Shown: in pieces, positions 1 to 5,897 of the stretch | Numbering within the stretch: the stretch's first letter is position 1 | Layout of the letters: each line of letters opens with the position of its first letter | Assembly: GCA_002316315.1 (NCBI GenBank) | Contig: DCDG01000014.1 | Span: 1-7,091 of the forward strand | Origin: Candidatus Aminicenantes bacterium UBA1061 | GTDB lineage: Bacteria > Acidobacteriota > Aminicenantia > Aminicenantales > Saccharicenantaceae | Direction of reading: 5' to 3' | Length of the DNA stretch: 7,091 bases | Translations under genes and position numbers: made by a program | Notes under the pieces: model-generated | Database searches by the model: none | Told to the model about the DNA's origin: nothing | The model's input: only the letters and a program-made list of their open reading frames with translations

Positions 1-776
1 TCAGACCGACCAACTTCAGTCCGAAAAAGAAGTATCCCGTCATCGAGAATATTTATGCCGGGCCGCATGATTCTTTTGTGCCGAAGAATTTCTCAGTCTG
101 GAATCAGATGATGGCTCAGGCCGAGATTGGATTCATCGTGGTTCAGATTGACGGCATGGGGACGAGCAATCGCTCCAAGGCTTTCCACGATGTCTGCTGG
201 AAAAATCTCAAAGACGCCGGCTTTCCGGACCGCATCCTGTGGCACAAGGCAGTAGCGGCTAAATATCCTTATTATGATATAACGCGGGTCGGGATCTACG
301 GGACCTCGGCTGGCGGGCAGAATGCCCTGGCTGCGCTTCTCTTCCATCCTGAGTTTTACAAAGCAGCGTTTGCGGCGGCGGGCTGCCATGATAACCGCAT
401 GGATAAGCTGTGGTGGAATGAGCAGTGGATGGGCTGGCCGCTCGGTCCTCAATATGAAGAGTCTTCCAACACGGTCAATGCTTATCGGCTGCAGGGCAAG
501 CTCCTGCTGGTTATCCCCGAGCTCGACACCAATGTTGATCCGTCAACCGGTTATCAGGTGGTCAATGCGCTGATCAAAGCCGGCAAGGATTTTGACCTGC
601 TGGTTGTGCCCGGAGCGAATCACGGTTCGGGTGGGATATATGGCGAAAGAAAGAAGAATGATTTCTTTGTGCGAAATTTGCTCGGTGTTAACCCGCCCGA
701 CTGGAACCGGTTGGGTAAGAAACTCCCCGAGCCACCGCGAATGAGCTTCATGCCCCGTGCCCCGGAGGTGTATTAA
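1..776 (+). CDS. S9 family (DPP IV-like) serine peptidase, C-terminal part; 5' truncated by the window
   Basis: This is the alpha/beta-hydrolase catalytic domain of a prolyl-oligopeptidase-family (MEROPS S9) peptidase, which cleaves short peptides, often after proline, usually in the periplasm or outside the cell. The frame is open from base 3 (it reads RPTNFSPKKKYPVIENIYAG), so the GTG at 78 is an internal valine and the gene starts outside the window. The catalytic triad is visible: nucleophile Ser in GTSAGG (codon 306-308), Asp in ELDTNVDP (codon 525-527) and His in GANHG (codon 621-623). The nucleophile elbow is GTSAGG rather than the more usual GWSYGG, but it keeps GxSxGG. The beta-propeller and any signal peptide would lie upstream. 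The gene ends normally (TAA 774-776) about 20 residues after the final helix, so it looks intact at the 3' end. It appears to be ordinary chromosomal sequence bordering the accessory region. Confidence 0.9.
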   Translation, partial: RPTNFSPKKKYPVIENIYAGPHDSFVPKNFSVWNQMMAQAEIGFIVVQIDGMGTSNRSKAFHDVCWKNLKDAGFPDRILWHKAVAAKYPYYDITRVGIYGTSAGGQNALAALLFHPEFYKAAFAAAGCHDNRMDKLWWNEQWMGWPLGPQYEESSNTVNAYRLQGKLLLVIPELDTNVDPSTGYQVVNALIKAGKDFDLLVVPGANHGSGGIYGERKKNDFFVRNLLGVNPPDWNRLGKKLPEPPRMSFMPRAPEVY

Positions 777-781
777 TGGGG

Positions 782-800
782 TCGGGCCAGCCGATTTTAT
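782..800 (+). terminator. weak candidate terminator just after the S9 peptidase
   Basis: TCGG (782-785), loop GCCAG, CCGA (791-794), then TTTTATTTATT. The stem is only 4 bp, but it begins 5 nt after the stop codon and is directly followed by a T-rich run. It may be a poor Rho-independent terminator; the structure at 983-1021 is the better candidate for the same transcript. Confidence 0.25.
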
Positions 801-883
801 TTATTATCAATTAGTTAGCTTGCAGGCCAGAGTGAGACCAGTCAAGTAGCACTGTTATAAATTATCGTGACAAAAATTGAAGG

Positions 884-909
884 TCAGGGCAACCATCTGG
901 TTGCCCTGA
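884..909. repeat. perfect 11-bp inverted repeat (hairpin)
   Basis: TCAGGGCAACC (884-894), loop ATCT, GGTTGCCCTGA (899-909): every base pairs and the loop is 4 nt. No T run follows on the plus strand. On the minus strand a short T run (TTTTT) begins about 8 nt after the stem, too far for a standard terminator. It could be a stable RNA element or a protein-binding dyad. Confidence 0.75.
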
Positions 910-982
910 GTGAAACTGGGGGACATAAACTATATTTCCTAATTATTTGGCCAGTGCTTTATAAATCAGTGCAAAATGTTTA

Positions 983-1021
983 CCTGGCAGAAAGACAACA
1001 TGCTGTCAGGCGCATTTTTTT
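983..1021 (+). terminator. candidate Rho-independent terminator
   Basis: CCTGGCAG (983-990) pairs with CTGTCAGG (1003-1010) over 8 bp with one G-U pair and a 12-nt loop. CGCA and seven T residues (1015-1021) follow. The geometry fits an intrinsic terminator for plus-strand transcription coming from the S9 peptidase or from a short transcript that starts in the intergenic region. Confidence 0.4.
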
Positions 1022-1167
1022 ATTAGGATTTAGTTACGGGGGAGGCGAGAGCAAAGTTGGTCTAAAAGATAATTTGCAAACAGTTCGGATCTTCCGTCAT
1101 AAATTAAGGCGATAAAGGTTAACACCAGGTCAGGATAGCCATAGCCATCTGACTGGCTTAAACCTAT

Positions 1168-1716
1168 TTATTGTGATATCGAATAACAACAGCCTTTTAA
1201 GAAGCCTATGAGCGGGGTAGCTTGCTTTTCATATTGGTCTTCTGAATTGTTAAACCCGAATATCTTATAGACATTGATCTGGCTGTTCCCAACAGGCAAA
1301 ATTCTGCAGATTGCTTTTTCTATGTTCCTCCATTGTCCTGGTTTTTTTGTCTTATCGATCTTAAGTTTTGATTCGTCCAGCACTTGGATGAAGGCAATTG
1401 GGGCGTCGAGGGGGGCAGTGGTGCCTTCCTCGCCTGAATAGAAAGAAGCCAGGGCCGAAGTCAAAAACTTTCCACAAATCTGATTTGGCTTCACATCCGA
1501 TTCTTCAATCTCAATTATCGCCCTAACCTTTCCATCCTTGACAACGAGAATATCCACATCGCATATTTCAGTGTCCCTTCTTTTTACCTCAGACATATAG
1601 AGCGGTAAGGTCCTGTTGCCTCCACAAGCTTTATCGAGCATCACTTTGTATCCCGGCTCGGCAGAAAAAGAGTCCATGATTGTTTTCCCTAATTTTTTGT
1701 GTAATGCGTGATTCAC
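1168..1716 (-). CDS. small PD-(D/E)XK-nuclease-like protein, 182 aa
   Basis: I cannot name the family. The centre reads as a beta-hairpin restriction-fold core: CDVDILVV (Asp53 and Asp55 in the 182-aa numbering), 14 residues, then IIEIEES (Glu69, Glu71), followed by KPNQICGKF. D...E-x-E in place of D...E-x-K is seen in some nucleases of the fold (BamHI is the textbook case), so a DNase or restriction-type role is an inference from motif spacing only. No membrane segment or signal peptide is visible. The start is chosen at GTG 1716-1714 because AAAGGAGGG (1721-1729) lies 5 nt upstream; the frame stays open to a GTG at 1776 (202 aa), and an ATG at 1758 gives 196 aa, but both have badly placed Shine-Dalgarno sites. 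It is divergent from the YaaA-like gene at 2083 and may share regulation with it. Confidence 0.65.
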   Translation of the reverse strand: MNHALHKKLGKTIMDSFSAEPGYKVMLDKACGGNRTLPLYMSEVKRRDTEICDVDILVVKDGKVRAIIEIEESDVKPNQICGKFLTSALASFYSGEEGTTAPLDAPIAFIQVLDESKLKIDKTKKPGQWRNIEKAICRILPVGNSQINVYKIFGFNNSEDQYEKQATPLIGFLKGCCYSISQ

Positions 1717-1720
1717 TAGG

Positions 1721-1729
1721 CCCTCCTTT
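1721..1729 (-). promoter_or_regulatory. ribosome-binding site deciding the GTG start at 1716
   Basis: On the minus strand AAAGGAGGG precedes GTG with 5 nt between the GGAGG core and the start codon. This is near-consensus and well spaced, whereas the upstream GTG at 1776 sits almost at the predicted transcription start. Confidence 0.7.
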
Positions 1730-1783
1730 ATCCTATTTTTAAGGAGATGTTTTTTCATCCTCCCTTTACTATCCACTTAACTA

Positions 1784-1813
1784 ATTATAGTTCATTATCT
1801 TCATCCAGGTAAA
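1784..1813 (-). promoter_or_regulatory. sigma-70-type promoter for the 1168-1716 gene
   Basis: On the minus strand the -10 box TATAAT (1789-1784) matches consensus exactly. An 18-bp spacer separates it from TTTACC (1813-1808), which matches 4 of 6 positions of TTGACA. The predicted start of transcription is near 1777, giving a leader of about 60 nt before the GTG at 1716. Confidence 0.6.
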
Positions 1814-1826
1814 CCGACATTTACCT
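1807..1826. promoter_or_regulatory. 20-bp dyad overlapping the -35 box (possible operator)
   Basis: AGGTAAA (1807-1813), 6-bp spacer, TTTACCT (1820-1826): a perfect 7+7 inverted repeat. The left arm contains the -35 box of the minus-strand promoter, the usual place for a repressor site. No regulator gene is visible in the window, so the binding protein is unknown. Confidence 0.45.
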
Positions 1827-2008
1827 CTCTCACTTTATGCACACTTCATTCAGGGCTCACACTTTCGGCTGAAGAGCCTATCTGTTGTTGACATAGCGTT
1901 GCTCCATATGTTAAGAAAAAAGTTAAGTTGATTGACAATGGCTGATATTTCATGGCTCCGTGAACCAAGGATAAGAATCAGGTAGGAATTTGAGGAACGG
2001 CAAATAAT

Positions 2009-2056
2009 AAGACTCTGAGAGGAGTAAATCCTAAGTCTTGAAATGATAAAGACTCT
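2009..2056. repeat. short repeats in the leader of the YaaA-like gene
   Basis: AAGACTCT occurs at 2009-2016 and again at 2049-2056, exactly 40 bp apart. Between them AAGTCTT (2033-2039) is complementary to part of either copy, so two alternative 6-bp stems can be drawn. This lies just upstream of the Shine-Dalgarno site at 2072-2076. It may be chance in AT-rich DNA. Confidence 0.3.
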
Positions 2057-2082
2057 TCCAACAATAAGCGTGGGAGCAATAA

Positions 2083-3342
2083 ATGAGGCAAAGCAAGGTT
2101 CTTATCATTACCATCTGTTCTAATGAAAAAACTAAAGGCGGCGAGTTTTATAGACGAGAATCGCCTTCGATTTTAAAAATCATCCCCGAACATGCTGGTA
2201 AAATAATTCAGGCACGTACCAATGCTTTTGAATTAGTTCAGAGTGGTGTTGTCGGTCGAGATGGCATAAAACTTAATGAATTGCCCTTTAATTCAAGGCT
2301 GGTATGTGGACCGGAATTTGGTGGCAAAAGCTCGGGTTCAACTCAATATATGCAAGCTCTAGACAGATATGACGGAAGATTTTACAAAGCCCTAAAAAGT
2401 GGAGACAAAAATATAATAGAAGAAAGCCCGCACCACTTGCTCATTATTTCTGCGTTATATGGCTTAGTTTTGCCAGATGAACTTATACAATGTTATAGCT
2501 GCAACATAGATGACAGTCCAGAATTTGCCTCAATATGGGCGGATGGCAATATGCTAACTAAAATTGTTCTAGCTTATATGAATAAATTCAATATTGATAC
2601 TGTGTTTGACCTGACAGCCCAGGAATCGTATCGGAGGCTTCTACAGTGGGAACGTATGGCAAAGAAGGCCAACGTATTACATGTTTTCGGTGAGCAATTG
2701 GTTGGACCTGCTTTGCTTTTTACGCTTGGAAAACTGGCTAAAGAGGAGTTGCTTTTTAAGACCGAAGGGGACATTAAATCAATAGAGCCTAATGAAAAAA
2801 AATTTGTTGGCAACGATCGGTTAATATTCACTAAAGAACCATTTCCTCCGCCAGGCTTTCCAAAGGAAGGGGAAAATAAGCCCAATGAACAATCTTTACA
2901 TACTCAAGAAGGTAAACCACGAATCCCTGCTGCCGAGGAATTAAAAGACAATATAGGCGGAGAAAAAGAGGAAGAAGAAATATTACTTTTGGACCACATC
3001 AGGGAAATCAGAGTAACATCAGGAGGCCATAATACAATATTTGGAAAGACCATTGATAATATAAAGGACCTACCCGAAGAAATCAGAGAAGTTATAAGAG
3101 AAATCAGCCGCTGCTCGGAGGTAATAGAAGTTGTCTTAAAAAGAATGAAAAAAGCAGGACCAAGTCATGATAAGTTTAGGTTGACGCTATCGACAGCAAA
3201 AAAGGACTCGGGACGTATAGATGCAAAAATAGAGGGGAAGGGCAAAGTTTGTCATACTCAGTACGTTTGTATTCGTGTTACCAGGGGATTTGAACAGAAG
3301 GCTTTTAATGTCTTAAAGAATCTGTTGAATCAAAAAATCTAA
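2083..3342 (+). CDS. YaaA/DUF6884-like domain protein with unrecognised C-terminal domain, 419 aa
   Basis: ATG 2083 follows GGGAG (2072-2076) at 6 nt. Residues 1 to about 200 look like the YaaA/DUF6884 fold: KVLIITICSNEKT at the N terminus, then HLLIISALYGLVLPDELIQCY, matching the family's pattern of hydrophobic strand, SA/SG-x-x-GL, (D/P)xxxIxxY. YaaA itself is a DNA-binding peroxide-stress protein, and related domains occur in mobile and phage DNA-modification loci; the role here is not known. Residues about 205-300 are charged and low in complexity (EKEEEEILL) and probably form a linker. Residues about 300-419 (VTSGGHNTIFGK; a helix around EEIREVIREI; then a strand-rich part with KFRLTLSTAKK and YVCIRVTRG) form a separate domain I do not recognise. 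There is no signal peptide or membrane segment, so it is cytoplasmic. It is transcribed alone and divergently from the nuclease-like gene. Confidence 0.7.
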   Translation: MRQSKVLIITICSNEKTKGGEFYRRESPSILKIIPEHAGKIIQARTNAFELVQSGVVGRDGIKLNELPFNSRLVCGPEFGGKSSGSTQYMQALDRYDGRFYKALKSGDKNIIEESPHHLLIISALYGLVLPDELIQCYSCNIDDSPEFASIWADGNMLTKIVLAYMNKFNIDTVFDLTAQESYRRLLQWERMAKKANVLHVFGEQLVGPALLFTLGKLAKEELLFKTEGDIKSIEPNEKKFVGNDRLIFTKEPFPPPGFPKEGENKPNEQSLHTQEGKPRIPAAEELKDNIGGEKEEEEILLLDHIREIRVTSGGHNTIFGKTIDNIKDLPEEIREVIREISRCSEVIEVVLKRMKKAGPSHDKFRLTLSTAKKDSGRIDAKIEGKGKVCHTQYVCIRVTRGFEQKAFNVLKNLLNQKI

Positions 3343-3751
3343 ATTCAGAAATAGAAGCAGCGTAAATCTATCTGCGCCGGATCATTGATCGCGAGTTTGA
3401 TAGGATGGGCTCTTTGTTTTTTCCACGCTAATAGGTTACTTGGGCCTATTCTGACCCTAACAGCTTACCAGGTTTATTTGCCCTAATGTAGGGGTATTTT
3501 TAGGTTCTGCCCACCGAGGACCTTATCAAATATGAGCCAATGAGCCTCAGATATGAGAACAAGGAAGTAAAGGCTCATACCACTTTATCTACTGACTAGT
3601 GTCCTCCAAGCCACACGTCAAGGAGATAAGATATCTGTGTATCATTGTAGGATATATAGCTACCATTGTTCGCCTCCGATACCACTAGATACATAGTCTT
3701 AACCCGGCTGTCGATTCACCTTGTGCTTTAGACAGGAGGGGGAGATGTAAA
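3343..3751. other. 409-bp intergenic region, no supported gene
   Basis: Both strands carry frequent stops and I recognise no protein remnant. The region contains a weak terminator (3481-3501) and an 8-bp inverted repeat, TATGAGCC (3531-3538) with GGCTCATA (3572-3579), whose left arm is partly repeated at 3540-3546. No part matches the restriction-methylase remnant on the far side of the IS21 element, so that element does not simply split one gene. Confidence 0.5.
3481..3501 (+). terminator. weak candidate terminator downstream of the YaaA-like gene
   Basis: CCCTA (3481-3485), ATG loop, TAGGG (3489-3493), then GTA and five T residues (3497-3501). The stem is short, but the shape and position 140 bp after the stop fit transcription ending. 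Confidence 0.3.
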
Positions 3752-3752
3752 T

Positions 3753-3839
3753 GTCAAGTACTTTTCCCATGACTGTGGTAAGGACATTTCCCAGGGTGAC
3801 GGTAAGGATATTTCCCACCCTCATGGTAAACAGATTTCC
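3753..3839 (+). repeat. left-end iteron array of the IS21 element, 24-bp period
   Basis: Three clear copies of GGTAAGGACATTTCCC type begin at 3777, 3801 and 3825. A diverged outermost copy, GTCAAGTACTTTTCCC, begins at 3753. The starts are exactly 24 bp apart. Multiple terminal repeats of this sort are the transposase (IstA) binding sites of IS21-family ends. Confidence 0.8.
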
Positions 3840-3858
3840 AATAGCCAGCTGGAATGAT

Positions 3859-4419
3859 TTAAACCTCCTTTCTTGATATTTTGATACGGTAAGATTCTCC
3901 GTTGAGGGTAAAGACCCTGGCGTAATGAAGCAGCCGATCGAGCATGGCCGTGGTCATCACGGTATCGCCCATCATCTCTGCCCAGGCATCGAAGCTCTTG
4001 TTGGAGGTGACGATGAGGGAGGGCTTTTCGTACAGTTCACTGATCAGGTTGAAGAACAGATTGGCCTCCCGTTTCTCGATGGGCGTGTAGCCGATCTCAT
4101 CGATGATGACCAGGTCAGATTTCATGATTCTGCGGACTCTGTATTCAGAGATTTTCTGCACCTCAGCGGTTTTTAGGAGGTTGATCAGGTTGGTAACCCG
4201 CTCGAAACAGACCTTGTATCCTTTTTCTACAGCTACCCGTCCGAAGGCGATCGCCAGGTGCGTCTTGCCGATGCCTGGTGGCCCGAAAAACAGCAAGTTT
4301 TCCCTCATATCGACCCAACGACAGTCAACCAGGTTGGCCGCCTCAGACCTCCCGATTCCCTTAACCCGCCCAAAATCAAAATTCTCCAGGGTTTTAACCA
4401 CGGGGAAGTGACCAGCGGA
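3859..4419 (-). pseudogene. istB: istB-like AAA+ transposition helper ATPase, N-terminally truncated
   Basis: IstB is the ATP-dependent helper of the IstA transposase, selecting target DNA and loading the transposase. The AAA+ core is intact: Walker A GPPGIGKTH (residues 40-48 counted from the GTG at 4401), Walker B DLVIIDEIGY (96-105), sensor segment SLIVTSN (128-134) and the family's C-terminal LDRLLHYARVFTLNGESYR. The family is normally about 250 aa; here only about 180 remain, because the N-terminal DNA/transposase-contacting segment is gone. The frame continues upstream of 4401 as SAGHFPVVKTLENFDF up to about 4419, where it meets istA sequence, so the GTG at 4401 is an internal codon and there is no ribosome-binding site of its own. 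If translated, it would be an ATPase core without its normal N terminus. Confidence 0.85.
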
Positions 4420-5126
4420 TCTGCTCCACGACAGACGTATAGAACAACCTCTTGCTCATCAATAAAGTCCTTAAATTCTTTCGTATAGATGATGTCTCCA
4501 CTATTCTCACTAACCACCATCAGCCGGTCCTGGTCAATGACCAGCTCTCTCGGCCGCCCTCCCCAATAGTCAAAACAGTCCAGAAGATGACCAATAACCT
4601 CCAGCGTCCGAAATGGCTGTCCCTGGAAAACTACATACTTGTGCCGGCTGGCCGAAAGCACAGCAGCAAATATATAAAGCCTCAGCCCGCTACCGAAGCG
4701 ATACTGACCAAAATCAAGCTGCATCTGCTGGCCAAAGGGCAACTGCGGTACCTGGCTGTAGAGCCTCTCTCCCTCCTTAAACCGCAACCTGTCAGTCCGG
4801 TTCAGATAGCCGATGTAGTTGCGGAGTGTCTGCTCGTTACCAGGTAAACTCCCGTATCTCTCCTCCAGATAGTCATATACTGAGGAAACCTGAAGCTTCC
4901 GAAACCCATTGGCCTCATAAACCTCCAGAATCTCCTCCCGCCACCCGTCAAATACCTTGTCCCGAAACAGATGCTCCCGACGATAGACCCTATAGCCCTC
5001 CTCTTCCATGGCAAAATACTTAGCCACTGTCCTGGAGTCAAGCCCTAAAGCTTTGACAATCGCTCCCTTCGAATACCCCCGCCTCCGATACGCTTGGATT
5101 TCCTTAAACATCGCTTTGTTAATCAT
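4411..5126 (-). pseudogene. istA: istA-like IS21 transposase, C-terminally truncated by deletion
   Basis: IstA is the DDE transposase of IS21 elements. ATG 5126 follows AGGAG (5133-5137) at 6 nt. A helix-turn-helix is visible at residues about 17-38 (GYSKGAIVKALGLDSRTVAKYF region). The RNase H-like domain supplies the first catalytic Asp in QLDFGQ (Asp138) and the second in VIDQD (Asp198). The sequence then follows the family to VCRGADP (residue 237), where intact relatives continue with ESKGK and the catalytic Glu. Here it changes at about 4411-4418 into istB DNA read in the wrong frame, ending at a stop at 4305. Roughly the last half of the usual ~500 aa is missing, together with the third acidic residue, so the product should be catalytically dead. 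Bases 4305-4410 in this frame are out-of-frame istB, not transposase. Confidence 0.85.
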
Positions 5127-5133
5127 TCCCGAC

Positions 5134-5163
5134 TCCTGTAAGGTTTCTTCCTACCTTACAGGA
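5134..5163 (-). promoter_or_regulatory. hairpin sequestering the istA ribosome-binding site
   Basis: TCCTGTAAGGT (5134-5144) and ACCTTACAGGA (5153-5163) form a perfect 11-bp stem with an 8-nt loop. Read as istA mRNA, the 3' arm ends in ACAGGA, so four of the five bases of the istA Shine-Dalgarno site AGGAG (5137-5133) lie in the stem. Transcripts that read in from outside would fold this way and be poorly translated, a known strategy by which insertion sequences avoid activation by neighbouring promoters. Confidence 0.6.
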
Positions 5164-5177
5164 ACCCTAAAAGAATG

Positions 5178-5264
5178 GGATTCCTGTTTACCATCCCTAG
5201 GGGATTTCTGCTTACCATTACCATTGCATTTCTGTTTACCATCACCCCTGGATTTTAGCTTACC
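5178..5264 (-). repeat. right-end iteron array of the IS21 element, 24-bp period
   Basis: Four copies on the minus strand start at 5264 (GGTAAGCTAAAATCC), 5240 (GGTAAACAGAAATGC), 5216 (GGTAAGCAGAAATCC) and 5192 (GGTAAACAGGAATCC), each exactly 24 bp from the next. They are inverted relative to the left-end array and share GGTAA-N5-ATCC with small changes. Confidence 0.8.
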
Positions 5265-5349
5265 GTTTCCAGATCTGGGTTATTTCCGGCCCTTTTGAGC
5301 CCCTTGGCCGCTTTTTGACCCGCCACGAGCTATCCCCAACTGAATTTGA

Positions 5350-5855
5350 CATCTCATCAGCCATCATTTATATTTTTCTAGGACGACCAGAGGGGCAAAT
5401 GGTCATAAAGAAGCTCGCTCAGCCAGCGCAGCCAAAAAGAAATTCTTATTATCTAAATGGTTTGAAACACAAGACCAAATTGCCTACTACCACGAGTTTG
5501 AGAAGGAGAAGATTTTTTTTAAGGCTGTTGGTAGAAATTTAACTTTTTCAATTGTTAAACCAGGTGTAATGGTAACAGCACCAGCATCATTCTTGACAAG
5601 TAAAAACACTAAATATTTACTCGGTTTTTTATGTAGTAAATTCACAAACTATTTCGTAGAACAGAATGAAGACAAAACAGATGCGGGTGATATTATGCTA
5701 AATATTCAGTCTTTTGAAAGAATATTCCTTCCCCCATTACTCCCACCACCAAACCCATCGTTCAACAAATAGAATCTCTTGTTGACCAGCTCCTTTCTGC
5801 CAAAAAGGAAAATCCGCAGGCAGATACAGGCAACCTGGAAAAGGAAATGTGTTAG
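5350..5855 (+). pseudogene. C-terminal remnant of an Eco57I/type IIG-like restriction-methylase (TaqI-like specificity domain), frameshifted and truncated
   Basis: Reading frame 1 from the stop at 5347 is open to 5772 and, from about 5455, reads KWFETQDQIAYYHEFEKEKI, VMVTAPASFLTSKNTKYLLGFL and DAGDIMLNIQSFERIFLPP. This is the pattern of the C-terminal target-recognition domain of Eco57I-type fused restriction-methylases (K/R-W-[FY]-E-x-Q-D...YY...F, then N-x-Q-x-hydrophobic...P-P). After the C run at 5731-5735 the family sequence carries on one frame back as ITPTTKPIVQQIESLVDQLL, then AKKENPQADTGNLEKEM, to TAG 5853-5855. Restoring one C gives FLPPITPTTKP, so one base has been lost. The normal ending (about another 10-20 residues, roughly EIDxLVYxLYG) is replaced by the IS481 left end. 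The methylase and nuclease domains are absent from the window. The 5' boundary with IS21 DNA is not clear, and the part before 5455 is not recognisable. Confidence 0.75.
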
Positions 5856-5875
5856 GTCAGACACATTGGTGACAC
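5850..5875 (+). repeat. left inverted repeat of the IS481 element
   Basis: Starts TGTTAGGTCAG and ends with the core ACATTGGTGACAC, which is repeated inverted at 6928-6940. Confidence 0.7.
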
Positions 5876-5897
5876 TTGAGGTATGATAGGTGTTACC

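Larger units (their letters stand above)
777..1167. other. 391-bp intergenic region, no supported gene
   Basis: An 82-codon open frame (867-1115) has no convincing ribosome-binding site, has a composition unlike the neighbouring proteins and runs straight through two hairpins, so I do not call it a gene. The region holds a perfect 11-bp hairpin (884-909), a terminator-like structure (983-1021) and a short AGCCA/TGGCT inverted repeat (1143-1158) next to the end of the minus-strand gene. Confidence 0.6.
3752..5320 (-). mobile_element. IS21-family insertion sequence, internally deleted
   Basis: The element is defined by istA-like and istB-like genes read on the minus strand and by inverted arrays of iterated repeats at both ends. 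The left tip is placed at TGTCAAGTAC (3752). The right tip is uncertain: the last clear iteron ends at 5264, and a more distal GGTCAAAAAG on the minus strand (5320-5311) resembles the left tip, so the end may be anywhere from 5264 to about 5322. No target duplication is visible. Intact IS21-family elements are about 2-2.5 kb with both genes complete; this copy is about 1.57 kb because of a single deletion joining istA to istB. It should be unable to move by itself but could be mobilised by a complete relative. Confidence 0.8.

Noticed and set aside
867..1115. 82-codon open frame on the plus strand
   Set aside because: No clear ribosome-binding site, it runs through a perfect hairpin and a terminator-like structure, and the product resembles nothing I know.
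1122..1158. Short inverted repeats (AGCCA/TGGCT and GTCAG/CTGAC) as terminator for the minus-strand gene
   Set aside because: The stems are 5-7 bp with bulges and no T run follows on the minus strand.
1888..1916. TTGACA (1888-1893) followed 17 bp later by TTAAGA, as promoter for the YaaA-like gene
   Set aside because: The -35 box is perfect but the -10 candidate matches only two of six positions. A second TTGACA at 1932-1937 also lacks a -10. The promoter of this gene stays unassigned.
3753..3839. Repeats with a regular period as a possible CRISPR array
   Set aside because: The period is 24 bp with no room for variable spacers, and the same repeats occur inverted at the other end of an IS21-type gene pair, so they are transposon end sites.
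4452..4847. 131-codon open frame on the plus strand, and other open frames opposite istA, istB and the peptidase
   Set aside because: They are antisense shadows of genes with clear motifs, have no ribosome-binding site and are proline/serine-rich as expected from reading GC-biased codons backwards.
5315..5542. 75-codon open frame on the plus strand
   Set aside because: It overlaps the restriction-methylase remnant in another frame; the remnant frame gives recognisable family sequence (KWFETQDQ onward) and this one does not.
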